The notes: generated by a model from the sequence alone, not told the origin. 64,000 nucleotides of DNA from an uncultured Duncaniella sp. (GCA_910586665.1 CAJUIX010000002.1:62001-126000), one strand, 5' to 3'; positions 1-9,661 are shown, counted from the first letter of the stretch. A program made the numbers and translations.

Positions 1-167
1 CCACTAATTTTTATATTTTCAGGCGTCTTGCAGAGTACTCTGATGTTAAAATCACACAGCTTGCGCGAGGTGTTTCTGTCGGCAATGAGATTGAGTATAC
101 AGATGAAATCACTCTCGGGCGCTCACTCCTCAACCGCACACTTTTCTCCGATTCAATCCGCCGCTAA
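1..167 (+). CDS. recR: Recombination mediator RecR, C-terminal end (partial)
   Basis: Only the last 54 codons are in the window; the gene starts to the left of it. The reading frame from base 3 ends in TAA at 165-167 and encodes the typical RecR end: an ARK-like FRRLAEY segment, then [19 protein letters not shown] and a short Arg-rich tail. In the family this part belongs to the Toprim domain and the C-terminal region used in ring assembly with RecO/RecF, loading RecA at gapped DNA. It is too short for the zinc finger to be seen. It converges on the GNAT gene, leaving only 9 bases between the stop codons. Confidence 0.85.
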   Translation, partial: TNFYIFRRLAEYSDVKITQLARGVSVGNEIEYTDEITLGRSLLNRTLFSDSIRR

Positions 168-176
168 GGTGTAGTT

Positions 177-692
177 TTACAGAAATTTTTGGTAGATGAA
201 GGCGTCCCGGTATGTATTGGCGCTTCGCAGCCATGAGCGCAACCGTCCGCTGATGCGGTAGCCGGCTTTTTCAAATAAATTTCTTGACGCCTCATTGTCT
301 GCCCCTATCGTGCAATATAATTGGTGGAGTGAATAGACCTCGCGGCAATATTTAGCCGCCAGTTCGAGTGTGCGAAGTCCGTAGCCGTGCATCCGGTATG
401 GTGGTGCGATGAGTATACCTACGGCGCAACGTGAATTGGCCGCGTCGAAATCAAATAAATCGAGCGTGCCGATAGTTTCCCCGCTCTCGTCGAGAGTAAT
501 CATCAGCCTTAGCTGCCGGGCAGAATATATATCGGCATCATAATTGTTGACATACTCCCACAACTGCTTTCGCGAGTAGGGGGCAAGAGATATGCCGACA
601 CTCCATACCGACGGGTCATTTTCCCATCGGTAGAGAGTGTCGACATCTATTATTTCGAGAGCCCTGAGGCTTATAGTTCCGTCGGAAATCAA
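177..692 (-). CDS. GNAT-family N-acetyltransferase (RimJ/RimL/SpeG-like)
   Basis: 171 residues, the length of a single GNAT domain. The N-terminal part (LRALEIIDVDTLYRWEND) is the usual start of the RimJ/RimL-SpeG branch. The acetyl-CoA pyrophosphate-binding region is near residues 95-110 (APPYRMHGYGLRTLELA, a relaxed R/Q-x-x-G-x-G/A loop), and NEASRNLFEKAGYR near 133-146 is the conserved beta6-alpha4 region of this branch. The acceptor could be a ribosomal protein N-terminus, a polyamine or a small molecule; sequence alone does not decide. It starts 2 bases after the stop of trxB, so it is probably the last gene of the ftsK-lolA-trxB operon. Confidence 0.8.
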   Translation of the reverse strand: MISDGTISLRALEIIDVDTLYRWENDPSVWSVGISLAPYSRKQLWEYVNNYDADIYSARQLRLMITLDESGETIGTLDLFDFDAANSRCAVGILIAPPYRMHGYGLRTLELAAKYCREVYSLHQLYCTIGADNEASRNLFEKAGYRISGRLRSWLRSANTYRDAFIYQKFL

Positions 693-694
693 AA

Positions 695-1639
695 TCAGAG
701 TCCTTCTTCGTTAAGGAAGCGCTCCACGTCGAGAGCGGCCTTGCAGCCCATGCCGGCGGCTGTGATTGCCTGGCGGTAGATCGGGTCGGCAACGTCGCCT
801 GCGGCAAAGATGCCGGGTACGTTTGTGTGGGTGGTCTCACCCTTTACCTTAATATATCCGGCAGCATCACAGTCGATATACTGACGGAACACCTCTGTGT
901 TGGGGTTGTGACCGATTGCAAGGAAGAAACCGTCGATAGGGAGGTCGTAGTGCTGCTCGTTCTCCTTGCCTGCGTTCTCCACAAGGTGTGCGCCTTCGAG
1001 ATACTCCTCACCGAAGAGGCCGGCAGTATTGGTATTGAAGAGCACTTTGATGTTACTCTTGTTGAGCACACGCTCCTGCATAACCTTTGAAGCGCGGAGG
1101 TGGGGTTTGCGAACAATCAGGAATACGTCAGCTGCAAGATTGCTGAGATAGAGGGCTTCCTCACATGCGGTGTCACCGCCTCCGACCACAGCCACGCGCT
1201 TGCCACGGTAGAAGAAGCCGTCGCAGGTAGCGCAGGCCGATACGCCGAGACCTGAATACTTCTGCTCGTCGGGAAGGCCGAGGTAGCGGGCCGATGCTCC
1301 TGTGGAAATAATGATAGAGTTGGCAGTGATTTCGAGGCCGTTATTGGTCTTGGCCTTGAAAGGCCTGGTTGAGAAGTCCACTTCGGTGACGAGGCCTGAA
1401 CGGATGTCTGCACCGAACTTCAATGCCTGTGTGCGCAGGTCTTCCATGAGCTGCGGGCCGGTGATGCCATTGGGCTGGCCGGGGAAGTTCTCAACTTCTG
1501 TAGTGGTTGTGAGCTGTCCGCCTGGCTGCTGACCCTCGATTACAAGGGGGGCGATGTTTGCGCGGGAGGTGTAGATAGCCGCAGTGTAGCCGGCGGGGCC
1601 TGATCCGATTATCAGGCAGCGTGTGCTGATTTGATTCAT
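695..1639 (-). CDS. trxB: Thioredoxin-disulfide reductase
   Basis: 314 residues, normal for low-molecular-weight thioredoxin reductase. An FAD-binding GSGPAGYTAAIY is at residues 12-23, the redox-active disulfide CATC at 136-139, and the NADPH-binding GGGDTACEEALYL from residue 153. The C-terminal GIFAAGDVAD is the second FAD-contact motif. The enzyme passes electrons from NADPH to thioredoxin in the cytoplasm, supporting ribonucleotide reduction and oxidative-stress repair; a class II ribonucleotide reductase lies elsewhere in the window. It sits between the LolA-like gene (63 bases upstream) and the GNAT gene (2 bases downstream). Confidence 0.97.
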   Translation of the reverse strand: MNQISTRCLIIGSGPAGYTAAIYTSRANIAPLVIEGQQPGGQLTTTTEVENFPGQPNGITGPQLMEDLRTQALKFGADIRSGLVTEVDFSTRPFKAKTNNGLEITANSIIISTGASARYLGLPDEQKYSGLGVSACATCDGFFYRGKRVAVVGGGDTACEEALYLSNLAADVFLIVRKPHLRASKVMQERVLNKSNIKVLFNTNTAGLFGEEYLEGAHLVENAGKENEQHYDLPIDGFFLAIGHNPNTEVFRQYIDCDAAGYIKVKGETTHTNVPGIFAAGDVADPIYRQAITAAGMGCKAALDVERFLNEEGL

Positions 1640-1702
1640 AACTTAGCTTTGATATAATTGATGATTAGATTGTATTATTGTCTGACTGCCATTATGCCGC
1701 CT

Positions 1703-2341
1703 CTATCTTAAATCAACAACCGGGACTCCGGGATGTTTTTTAGGGTCGAAGCGAAATTCCGACAAGGGAATGGCGCCGGCTTCCGCGATGGCGTTGACGC
1801 TGATGTTGACAATGCGGCGGTTGCTCATCGTAAGCTCTATATTCGAAGGATAGAGTGTGGCCGAATTAAGTGTGAGAATGACACTTTTTATATCGCTTTT
1901 AGGATTCCCTGCTGTCAGCTTTATTTTCTTCTGACCGGCAGCCGATTTAAGCAGAGTGGCCTTATAGTGCTTGCGGAAGGAGCTGATGATGGCAAAAGGA
2001 TTGACCTGTTGAAGCTCCTCGGCAGTAGGCTCGGTGATGTTGACCTCCCCGGTCTGAGTCGAGTAGGTCCACTGGGTCCTTCCGTCGTACCATGAGGCTA
2101 TTTCCGGCGACGCGATGATAAACTTATCGCCGCTTATGGTCAGCGTGCCGCTCTGTTTGTGACCGTCAGCCGAGATTGTGTAGGCCGCTTTGAGTGATTT
2201 CGCACTCTTGGCCTTGGCTGCGGCCTTGTCAAGAATCTGTATGGCCGATTCTGCAGCATGGCTTTGCGCTGACGAGCCAAACAAGACTGTCATTATTATA
2301 AGCAGTGTGCGGAGCATGACGTTTTTATTGAGCATTGTCAT
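1703..2341 (-). CDS. LolA-like outer-membrane lipoprotein carrier
   Basis: 212 residues. Residues 1-30 form a signal peptide (basic start, hydrophobic LLIIMTVLFGSS, likely cut after SHA). The rest has the LolA pattern: an amphipathic helix (ILDKAAAKAKSAKSLKAAYTIS), then repeated beta strands such as SGTLTISGDKFIIASPEIASWYDGRTQWTY. LolA-family proteins carry lipoproteins through the periplasm to the outer membrane. In Bacteroidota this version commonly lies just downstream of ftsK, as here (5 bases between them). Divergence from proteobacterial LolA is strong, so the functional assignment is at family level. Confidence 0.85.
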   Translation of the reverse strand: MTMLNKNVMLRTLLIIMTVLFGSSAQSHAAESAIQILDKAAAKAKSAKSLKAAYTISADGHKQSGTLTISGDKFIIASPEIASWYDGRTQWTYSTQTGEVNITEPTAEELQQVNPFAIISSFRKHYKATLLKSAAGQKKIKLTAGNPKSDIKSVILTLNSATLYPSNIELTMSNRRIVNISVNAIAEAGAIPLSEFRFDPKKHPGVPVVDLR

Positions 2342-2346
2342 CAGTT

Positions 2347-5169
2347 TCAGTTGTTTTCGAGTATACGTTCAAGAGTGAGGGAGTCTACGAGCACCTGACG
2401 GGGCTTGCCACCCTGCGAAGGACCGACGATGCCGGCGGCCTCCATTTGGTCCATGATTTTGCCGGCACGGTTGTAGCCGATAGAGTAGCGGCGTTGGAGC
2501 GAGGAGGTCGAGGCTGTGTCAGTGGTGACCACGAGGCGGGCACATTCGTCGAAAAGCGGGTCTCGGTCGCCGACCGATGCAATCTTGTTGCCGTCGCCGC
2601 CGTCAGCGATGTACTCGGGAAGCTCGTAGGCGCAGGGATAACCAACTTGCTCCTTGATAGAGTCACAGATCGCGCTCACCTCAGGGGTGTCGATGAAGGC
2701 GCACTGCACGCGGTCGAGTTTGCCGTTGTTGCTGAAGAGCATGTCACCGCGACCGATGAGCTGGTTGGCTCCGGGGCGGTCAATGATTGTGCGCGAGTCA
2801 ACCATTTGGAACACTCGGAAGGCGATACGGCCCGGGAAGTTGGCCTTGATGACGCCGGTGATGACGTTGGTCGACGGGCGCTGTGTCGCAAGAATCATGT
2901 GTATACCCACGGCACGGGCCTTCTGCGCTATACGGGCAATCGGTGTCTCCACCTCCTTGCCGGCAGTCATGATAAGGTCGGCAAACTCGTCGACAACCAC
3001 TACTATATAAGGTAGGAATCTGTGACCTTTCTCCGGATTGAGGTGGCGGTGGATAAACTTGTCGTTATACTCCTTGATGTTACGCATGGAGGCCTCTTTG
3101 AGGAGCGCATAGCGGTTGTCCATCTCGACACATAGGGAGTTGAGAGTGGCCACGACCTTGCTCGGGTCAGTGATAATTGCATCCTCCTCGTCGGGAAGCT
3201 TGGCAAGATAGTGGCGCTCGAGGCTCGCATAGAGGCTGAATTCAACCATTTTAGGGTCTATGAGCACGAATTTCAGTTCCGAGGGGTGCTTTTTGTAAAG
3301 CAGTGAGGTGATAATGGCATTGAGGCCCACAGACTTACCCATACCTGTGGCACCGGCCACGAGTAGGTGAGGCATCTTGCAGAGATCGGCCATGAACACA
3401 TCGTTGCTGATCGTGCGACCCATTGCCATAGGAAGCTCCATGTGGCTTGCAGCATAGACCTCTGATTCGATAATCGAGCGCATGGACACCACCTGGGGGT
3501 CCTTGTTGGGCACTTCGATGCCGATTGTGCCCTTTCCGGGTATAGGCGCTATGATACGGATGCCGAGAGCGGCAAGGCTCAGCGCTATGTCATCCTCCAA
3601 TCGTTTGATTTTAGCGATTCTGACACCCTCGGCTGGTATAATCTCATAGAGAGTCACTGTCGGGCCGACAGTTGCGTCAATATGTGAGATAGGTATGCCG
3701 TAGTGGTTGAGTGTCTCGGTGATGCGACGCTTGTTGTCCTCCATTTCCTGGGTGTCGACTGTCACACCCTTGTCATTGGCCGGGCGTAAGAGGTCAATAG
3801 AGGGAAATTTGAAATTTGACAGCTCCGCGCGAGGGTCAAAGGGCTCAGAGGCGAGCACGTTGGCCGCTGTGAGCGGCGCAAGAGCCGTGACATGGCTTGA
3901 GTTGTCGCTTGTCACTTCGTCGTCGACAGTATCTTCCTCTTCAGAAGCGAAGAGTGACAGCTCTTTTTCGCTGACATTGTCCTCCTCAGGCTCATCATTG
4001 GCAAAAAGGGGAGCCATTACGTCATCGTCATCCTTTTTAGTGGAAATTTCAGGCTCAATAGACTCTCCTTCCTCCTCTGTTTCATTTTCAGTGGAAGATA
4101 TTGGTGCCGGTTCGGACACCTTTACTTCCTGGCATGCTGTCTGTGCGGCCATGCGCTCTGCCGCGAGGCGCTTCTGCTCTGCCGCGAGCATCTCGGCTTC
4201 ACGTCTCTGCTCCTCTGCGGCGCGGGCAGCAGCTTCTTCCGCAGCTTTTGCAGCCGCTATTTCAGCCTCGCGTTTCATGCGTTCCTCCTCCTCGGCCTGG
4301 CGTATACGCTCACGCTCGGCGCGGCGTTCTGCCTGGCGGGCGCGATATGCGTTTATCCCGTCAGAAGCAACACCTATCACACGGCGCAGCTCTGCAAGAT
4401 AGAGCACCACGACGAGTCCGCCCATGATGATGCTGAGTCCGAGCGCGCCCCAAAAGCCGGTATAGATGAAGAGATTCTCATTCAGCAAGTGGCCGTGACG
4501 ACCTCCCCAAAATATCGGCGACGCAAATTCGTAAGTCACAAGTCCGCATATAATTGAAAGTGCCACGGCTGTCAGAAGGCAGCGCAGGGTCAGTGACCAG
4601 AACGGGGGCCGGTATACTTTGAGCATCGACAGTCCGCATACAGCGAGGTAGTATATAAGTATGAAAGAACCGACACCGAGCCAGTTGTAAAGCAAGGTAT
4701 GGGCAATCCATGCTCCGAATGGCCCTCCGGCGTTGCGTATCATCGAGGGGTCGAAGTCATCGTTGAGCATAGCGCTCTGATCGGAGCCGATGTGTGCAAA
4801 GTATGAGATGCTGACGATTAACGAGTAGCCGGCGAAGACCACGAATATGAGGCCGATGAACATCACAGTTCTCGAATCGCGTATCAATCGGAAGAAACGT
4901 GTGAGAGCCGACGGACCCGTCTTGACCTTTTTCGGGGCTTCCACGCGTGGCGCAGCGGCTCCTTGTTGCTGTTGGGGCATGGCGGCAGCCGTAGTGTCAG
5001 CCGGGGCATAAGCCATTTGTCCGGGGGCTGAAGCCGGATTCTGTGTTTCATTATATTGTGACGCCTGTCCACCTAGCGGCGACATGTCGAGGCCGTTAAG
5101 CATGGCTTCGGCATCAAAAGTCGTGTCGGTGAATGAGGATTCGTCAATAGGTGAGTAGGATGATGACAT
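2347..5169 (-). CDS. ftsK: DNA translocase FtsK/SpoIIIE
   Basis: 940 residues. Four membrane segments are visible near 101-123, 153-183, 192-214 and 237-259, followed by an Ala/Glu/Arg-rich probable coiled coil (about 270-340) and an acidic linker (about 350-430). The motor domain follows, with Walker A GATGMGKS (Lys near 612) and Walker B VVVDEFADLI. The C-terminal winged-helix gamma domain (about 870-935; YSIGYNRAGKIMDQMEAAGIVG) recognises orientation sequences and contacts XerCD. It pumps chromosome ends through the closing division septum. It heads the operon ftsK-lolA-trxB-GNAT and has its own promoter at 5210-5241. Confidence 0.97.
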   Translation of the reverse strand: MSSSYSPIDESSFTDTTFDAEAMLNGLDMSPLGGQASQYNETQNPASAPGQMAYAPADTTAAAMPQQQQGAAAPRVEAPKKVKTGPSALTRFFRLIRDSRTVMFIGLIFVVFAGYSLIVSISYFAHIGSDQSAMLNDDFDPSMIRNAGGPFGAWIAHTLLYNWLGVGSFILIYYLAVCGLSMLKVYRPPFWSLTLRCLLTAVALSIICGLVTYEFASPIFWGGRHGHLLNENLFIYTGFWGALGLSIIMGGLVVVLYLAELRRVIGVASDGINAYRARQAERRAERERIRQAEEEERMKREAEIAAAKAAEEAAARAAEEQRREAEMLAAEQKRLAAERMAAQTACQEVKVSEPAPISSTENETEEEGESIEPEISTKKDDDDVMAPLFANDEPEEDNVSEKELSLFASEEEDTVDDEVTSDNSSHVTALAPLTAANVLASEPFDPRAELSNFKFPSIDLLRPANDKGVTVDTQEMEDNKRRITETLNHYGIPISHIDATVGPTVTLYEIIPAEGVRIAKIKRLEDDIALSLAALGIRIIAPIPGKGTIGIEVPNKDPQVVSMRSIIESEVYAASHMELPMAMGRTISNDVFMADLCKMPHLLVAGATGMGKSVGLNAIITSLLYKKHPSELKFVLIDPKMVEFSLYASLERHYLAKLPDEEDAIITDPSKVVATLNSLCVEMDNRYALLKEASMRNIKEYNDKFIHRHLNPEKGHRFLPYIVVVVDEFADLIMTAGKEVETPIARIAQKARAVGIHMILATQRPSTNVITGVIKANFPGRIAFRVFQMVDSRTIIDRPGANQLIGRGDMLFSNNGKLDRVQCAFIDTPEVSAICDSIKEQVGYPCAYELPEYIADGGDGNKIASVGDRDPLFDECARLVVTTDTASTSSLQRRYSIGYNRAGKIMDQMEAAGIVGPSQGGKPRQVLVDSLTLERILENN

Positions 5170-5209
5170 AGCTATAATGGGTGTGCTTTTTGCAAAAGAA
5201 ATTTAGAAA

Positions 5210-5241
5210 CAAAGTTACTACTTTTATTTTATTCTTTCAAC
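5210..5241 (-). promoter_or_regulatory. Bacteroidota-type promoter of ftsK
   Basis: Read on the minus strand: GTTG as the -33 element, a 20-base spacer, then TAACTTTG as the -7 element (plus-strand 5210-5217). It lies about 40 bases before the ftsK start and fits the Bacteroidota sigma-factor consensus TTTG-N19/20-TAnnTTTG with one change in the -33 box. Confidence 0.6.
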
Positions 5242-5300
5242 TTCGCGTCATTATATTTTTGTTGATTGTTAAATTGATAATGTTTTTGAAGGACACATAA

Positions 5301-5339
5301 TAAAAACAGCCGCAGCTTGAATGATTTCAGCTGCGGCTG
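5301..5339 (-). terminator. Rho-independent terminator of the PL11 lyase gene
   Basis: A perfect 11-bp stem (CAGCCGCAGCT at 5307-5317 pairs with 5329-5339) with an 11-base loop. On the minus strand it is followed by TTTTTA. It lies 35 bases after the stop codon of the lyase and separates it from ftsK. Confidence 0.8.
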
Positions 5340-5373
5340 GTATATGTGGTTATTGCATGTCTCGTCGGGATGC

Positions 5374-8300
5374 TCAGCGTTTCACAAACTTGAAGCTGCG
5401 CATGGTCTCACCGTCCTCAATGACGAGGATGTAAACGCCTCTTTCAAGGCTGTCGACTATGTCAACCCTGTCTGTGCCGACAGCAGTCCTGATAATGCGT
5501 CCAGTGAAGGCGTCGACAACAGTGTGGCGCGCGTCGACAGACTCTGCTATAATATCCTCGATTTCTGAAAGGCGGTAGAGCATGTAGTGCTCCTCAATCT
5601 TCTCGGGAGAAAGAGCCTTGGGGTAGATGATAAGCTCGTCGAGAGTGCCGGCGAAGGGGCGGTGGCCCGATTCGTCATTACCGCCGATGAACATGAGTTC
5701 TGTTTTTGAGAAATTGATTGCACCGGTCGCGACAGAATTGGCCGCAGCCATTTCCTTACCGTCAACATACAACTTCATGCTCTTAGCCGCAAAATTGCGG
5801 ACACAGGCTATATGGTGCCATTTGCCGTCAAACACTTCGGATGCGTCATCGAGCTTGCAATCTGTCTTTTTTGCATCATCGTCGATAGTGAAGCTGAGAT
5901 AACCGTTCTTGCGCTCAAGGCCTATCCAGTTGCCGGTACCGCCGGGGACGTTGGTCTTGTTGTGGGTGCCGATGCAGAGCAGGTAGCCGTCATCATCAGT
6001 TGACTTTGCCCACATTTCAATCGTGAAGTCGCTTTGACCTACGTTGAGAGCGTCGTAGACAGGCTGGGTGAGATAGTTGGTGTTGTCAAATTCGATAGCA
6101 CCTGCCTTTACACCCTTGACTGAGCTTACAGGCGCAGTCGGTGTAGCCTCGCCGAATACAAGATTTGGAGTTGTGGCACCAAGTTCATCCATAGGGAAGT
6201 AGGCGAGATACTCGGCAGAAGCGCAATCAAAGTGCTCTTTGACTTTCGAAGCGCTCATGACGCCGCGATAGATCGTCAGCTCGTCGAGAAGGCCGCTGTA
6301 ACTGTTGTTGAAGTTGGTGACATCGCCGATAACCAAAGGCTCGGTAGGTGATGTGATTGATTTCGTGCCGTCGGCATCGTCTGCCACGAGCTCGCCGTCG
6401 ATATAGAGGAAGATATGCTTTGCCACTACGTCACGGACGGCGACAATATGGTGCCACTTGCCATCGAAATATTTGTCGGCGCCACTGTAGACGACTTGGT
6501 TTTTGGTAACATTGTCATCAAGTGCGAAGCGCATCTCTTTGTTTTTATACTCGATGCCATACCAGTTGCCGGAGCCATTGTTCGGAGAGATTACGCCTTT
6601 GTTGAGAAGGTAGCAGTTCTTATCGGCAGCGGTTGAGTTGAACCATAGCTCGATAGAGAACGACTTGTCGCCGAAGTCAATTAGGTCGTAACCATCCTGG
6701 ACATAGCGGTTGCTCCCGGAGAGTTTTAGAGCCATCCCTTTTTTGCCTTCTGCGGCCTCACCGATACCATTGTTGGCCCTTGCTTCTCCGATGACTTGGT
6801 TTTCAGTCGTTTCGCCGATTTTATCAAAGGGATAATAGGCAACAATCTCAATAGAGGTGTTCTGACGCACATTTATTACACATTCGATTGAGGCATCAGT
6901 GCCTTCCTCGGCGCCTGTGGTGGTGACGGTGAAACTATATTCACCCACCGTCGTGGGACGTCCGCTGATTGTGCCGGTGAGCGTCTCGGGGTTGAAGTCA
7001 AAAGTAAGACCGTCGGGGAGGTCTTCGACCCTTGCGCCGGTAGCACGGATGACTTTGAATGTGATAGGCTGGATTTCATCGCCCGCATAGACTACCTGGC
7101 TGGGCGAACCTGAGCTTACGCTGATAGCTCCGTGGGTATTGAAAGCTTCTTCGAGGTTATAGCTCAGGTGAGGGGGCTGGTTATAGGCCACATTCTGCCA
7201 TGCGATAGCCACGCGGTACTGGCGGTCCTGCATAAGGGTGGGAACCTTGTAGTCAGTCGGTATGGTAGTCGTGAAGATGAGCAGGTCTGATTCGGTCTCG
7301 CTGTCGTGGAGTATGATTTCCTCGCGCCAGTCGCCGAAAAGGTCCGCCTGGAGGTTTGGAGTCTTCTTTGTGCTGTTGCATGAGGCGGCATGAGAGTATT
7401 TGCCGAGGTTCATAAGCGTCCTTATGCTCTTCATGTCATCCGCTGGCTTTGTGATTTCAGTGCCGTCAAGAAGCTCGTCGAGAAGGTCACCGTCCCAGTA
7501 GACTCTGAAGTTTATCGAGGGCCTTTTAGCATCCGTGAGGGGCACACCACCGCTGAATACCGCGCCGGTCGAGGACCAATATTCATATCCACGGAACCTC
7601 GACGATACATTTGCGGCGAGTCCGCGACCGATGTCTTTTCCTGATTGTGCTTCGAAGAAAAGAATTTCTCCAGTCTTCGCGTCGCGCAGCTCGGTGTCAT
7701 ATTTGTAGGACGATGATGTTTCTTCATGGGGCATGAACACCTGCAAACCCTCACGGTCGGGAAGCATGGCGGCAAGATGGAGCGCGTCGCCATGACCGGC
7801 GCCTGTGCGGTAGAGGAGTTTGCCGTCGTGGTCAATACATGCGGCACCGTAGACAATCTCGTCAAAGCCGTCGCCGTCAACATCTCCCACTGTCAGGGAG
7901 TGCGCGCCTTCGCCGTAAGCACCTTTCCCTTTTTCAGTGGAGGCATGGAGCCATCTTTCTTTAAGCTGCTTCCCGTCGAAGTCCACGGCCCAGAGATATG
8001 AATGTGTATAGTAGCCTCGACAGAACACGGCACTCGGTTTCTGTCCGTCAAGATAGGCGACTGCTGCCAGGTAGCGCTCGCATCGTCCACCGTAAGAGTC
8101 TCCCCAGTCAGAACGTATATTGCGGGGTGGATTGTAGGATATGGTATGAATTTCTGTTCCAGTCTGACCATTAAACACCGTTAGATATTCAGGCCCTGAT
8201 AAAGGTGTTCCGACAGAGTTTCGATAATCTTTTGTCGGATCGTCATTACCAAGAACTATGTACTTATTTTTTGCATCCTTTGACCCTGGAGCGGTTTTAC

Positions 8301-8991
8301 ATATTAGTTCAGCTTTTCCGTCGCCGTCGAAATCATAAACCATGAACTGCGTGTAATGGTTGCCGGAACGAATATTTATACCAAGGTCGATACGCCATAG
8401 TTTTGTTCCGTCAAGTTTATAGCAGTCAATGATTGTACTGCCTGTGAATCGAGTATGTGAATTGTCAGCAGCATTGGTCGGGAACCATTTGACAATAAGC
8501 TCCCATTCTCCGTCACCATCGACATCGGCAACTGAAACATCATCAGGCGTGTATGTATACTCTCGTTGCTCATAGGAAACGCCGTTCTTATCGCTTCCCG
8601 CTCCCGGAGGACATATTCCTCCTTCGGGGCGGTCAAGGTGTACGCGCTTGTAAAATGTATCCCACGCGGCGACATCAGCTGTAGTCTCTATGACTTTGTC
8701 GTCAAGGAGTGCTTTGACTGTATATTTTGCGCCGGCAGTGCCTTCCGGGTCAGTAAAATTGGTCTTGGTAGATAGGGGAGTACTGTTGAGTTTCACCCCG
8801 TCGCGATAGACATCGAATGTGAGGTTCTTGTCATCGGTCACCAGTGAGCGCCATGAGACGAACACCCCTTTGTCGGCCTTCACGGCCACAAGGCCACGGT
8901 CAAGTTTTTCTGCCTGGACTGTGTGGGAATACTGTGCCGACAGTGGCATCGCTCCCATTAAGGCAAGGCATGGAATCAGAATTTTCTTCAT
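5374..8991 (-). CDS. Secreted rhamnogalacturonan lyase (PL11) with two LamG domains and a C-terminal sorting-like domain
   Basis: 1,205 residues from the ATG at 8991; the ATG 18 bases upstream is possible but would lengthen the signal peptide unusually. The start MKKILIPCLALMGAMPLSAQ is a clear signal peptide. Residues about 20-620 match the PL11 catalytic propeller, with repeated VDGDGEWE, DFDGDGKAE and VDGDGFDE calcium-binding-like loops; this family cleaves the rhamnogalacturonan I backbone of pectin. A putative-Ig-like segment lies at about 630-710. Two homologous concanavalin A/LamG-like domains follow at about 720-910 and 930-1120 (each with SIELWFN or TIEMWAK and a GKWHHI strand). The end (GVYILVIEDGE...FKFVKR) resembles a type IX secretion C-terminal domain. 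No SusC/SusD or other glycosidase is adjacent, so it is not part of a visible polysaccharide locus. Confidence 0.88.
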   Translation of the reverse strand: MKKILIPCLALMGAMPLSAQYSHTVQAEKLDRGLVAVKADKGVFVSWRSLVTDDKNLTFDVYRDGVKLNSTPLSTKTNFTDPEGTAGAKYTVKALLDDKVIETTADVAAWDTFYKRVHLDRPEGGICPPGAGSDKNGVSYEQREYTYTPDDVSVADVDGDGEWELIVKWFPTNAADNSHTRFTGSTIIDCYKLDGTKLWRIDLGINIRSGNHYTQFMVYDFDGDGKAELICKTAPGSKDAKNKYIVLGNDDPTKDYRNSVGTPLSGPEYLTVFNGQTGTEIHTISYNPPRNIRSDWGDSYGGRCERYLAAVAYLDGQKPSAVFCRGYYTHSYLWAVDFDGKQLKERWLHASTEKGKGAYGEGAHSLTVGDVDGDGFDEIVYGAACIDHDGKLLYRTGAGHGDALHLAAMLPDREGLQVFMPHEETSSSYKYDTELRDAKTGEILFFEAQSGKDIGRGLAANVSSRFRGYEYWSSTGAVFSGGVPLTDAKRPSINFRVYWDGDLLDELLDGTEITKPADDMKSIRTLMNLGKYSHAASCNSTKKTPNLQADLFGDWREEIILHDSETESDLLIFTTTIPTDYKVPTLMQDRQYRVAIAWQNVAYNQPPHLSYNLEEAFNTHGAISVSSGSPSQVVYAGDEIQPITFKVIRATGARVEDLPDGLTFDFNPETLTGTISGRPTTVGEYSFTVTTTGAEEGTDASIECVINVRQNTSIEIVAYYPFDKIGETTENQVIGEARANNGIGEAAEGKKGMALKLSGSNRYVQDGYDLIDFGDKSFSIELWFNSTAADKNCYLLNKGVISPNNGSGNWYGIEYKNKEMRFALDDNVTKNQVVYSGADKYFDGKWHHIVAVRDVVAKHIFLYIDGELVADDADGTKSITSPTEPLVIGDVTNFNNSYSGLLDELTIYRGVMSASKVKEHFDCASAEYLAYFPMDELGATTPNLVFGEATPTAPVSSVKGVKAGAIEFDNTNYLTQPVYDALNVGQSDFTIEMWAKSTDDDGYLLCIGTHNKTNVPGGTGNWIGLERKNGYLSFTIDDDAKKTDCKLDDASEVFDGKWHHIACVRNFAAKSMKLYVDGKEMAAANSVATGAINFSKTELMFIGGNDESGHRPFAGTLDELIIYPKALSPEKIEEHYMLYRLSEIEDIIAESVDARHTVVDAFTGRIIRTAVGTDRVDIVDSLERGVYILVIEDGETMRSFKFVKR

Positions 8992-9037
8992 GTCAGAATT
9001 TAAGGGCAAATAGTTTTTCGTGATATTCTTGTGCCGG

Positions 9038-9069
9038 CAAAATTAGTCAAATTTGTCCAATATTCCAAA
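9038..9069 (-). promoter_or_regulatory. Bacteroidota-type promoter of the PL11 lyase gene
   Basis: Minus strand: TTTG (plus 9066-9069), 20-base spacer, TAATTTTG (plus 9038-9045), a full consensus match 47 bases upstream of the chosen start codon. Confidence 0.7.
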
Positions 9070-9157
9070 TTGCCGATTACAGGCGAACCTAATGCGTGCT
9101 CAAATGTTAATAATGTATATTTTACCGATCATAGACAATCCAATAAATTTAGGAATA

Positions 9158-9661
9158 ATGAAAAAGATAGGAATATTTTATGGCACGACCACCGGCACCA
9201 CTCTCGAGGTGGCTCAACAAATAGCACGTCAGCTCGATGTGAAACCTGAAGATGTGCATGACGTGGCCTCTACGGCGCCATCAGCTATTGCTGACTATGA
9301 TGTCCTCGTCATTGGTGCGAGCACATGGGGTGCGGGCGACTTGCAGGAAGATATGGCTACATTCCTTGATGGTCTCCAGTCTCTCGACCTCGAGGGCAAG
9401 GAGGTGGCTATATTCGGTTGTGGCGACGACTCCATGTCCGATACTTTCTGCAACTCGGTAGGTGAGATTTATCACCGTCTGCACGATACGAAAGCCATGT
9501 TTATTGCTCCATTTAATAATGACGGATACCAGTATCAACATTCCGAGAGCGATGTCCACGGTATGATTGTCGGCCTCTGTATCGACAATGTCAATCATCC
9601 TGATGAAACTGCCCGCAGAATAGAGCAGTGGTGCAAGGAAATCAAAGAGGAAGCTGCATAA
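9158..9661 (+). CDS. Flavodoxin
   Basis: 167 residues from the ATG at 9158. The frame is open further upstream, but that part has no protein character and the first strand MKKIGIFYG begins exactly here. GTTTGTT (residues 9-15) is the FMN phosphate loop. WGAGDLQED and FGCGDDSMSDTFCN are the two FMN-isoalloxazine loops, and the inserted segment after FCNSVGEIY marks a long-chain flavodoxin. It acts as a one-electron carrier in place of ferredoxin when iron is short. It appears to be monocistronic; I could not find a consensus promoter. Confidence 0.95.
   Translation: MKKIGIFYGTTTGTTLEVAQQIARQLDVKPEDVHDVASTAPSAIADYDVLVIGASTWGAGDLQEDMATFLDGLQSLDLEGKEVAIFGCGDDSMSDTFCNSVGEIYHRLHDTKAMFIAPFNNDGYQYQHSESDVHGMIVGLCIDNVNHPDETARRIEQWCKEIKEEAA

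Noticed and set aside
2335..3015. A 226-codon plus-strand frame.
   Set aside because: Antisense shadow of the FtsK motor and gamma domains; no recognisable domain of its own.
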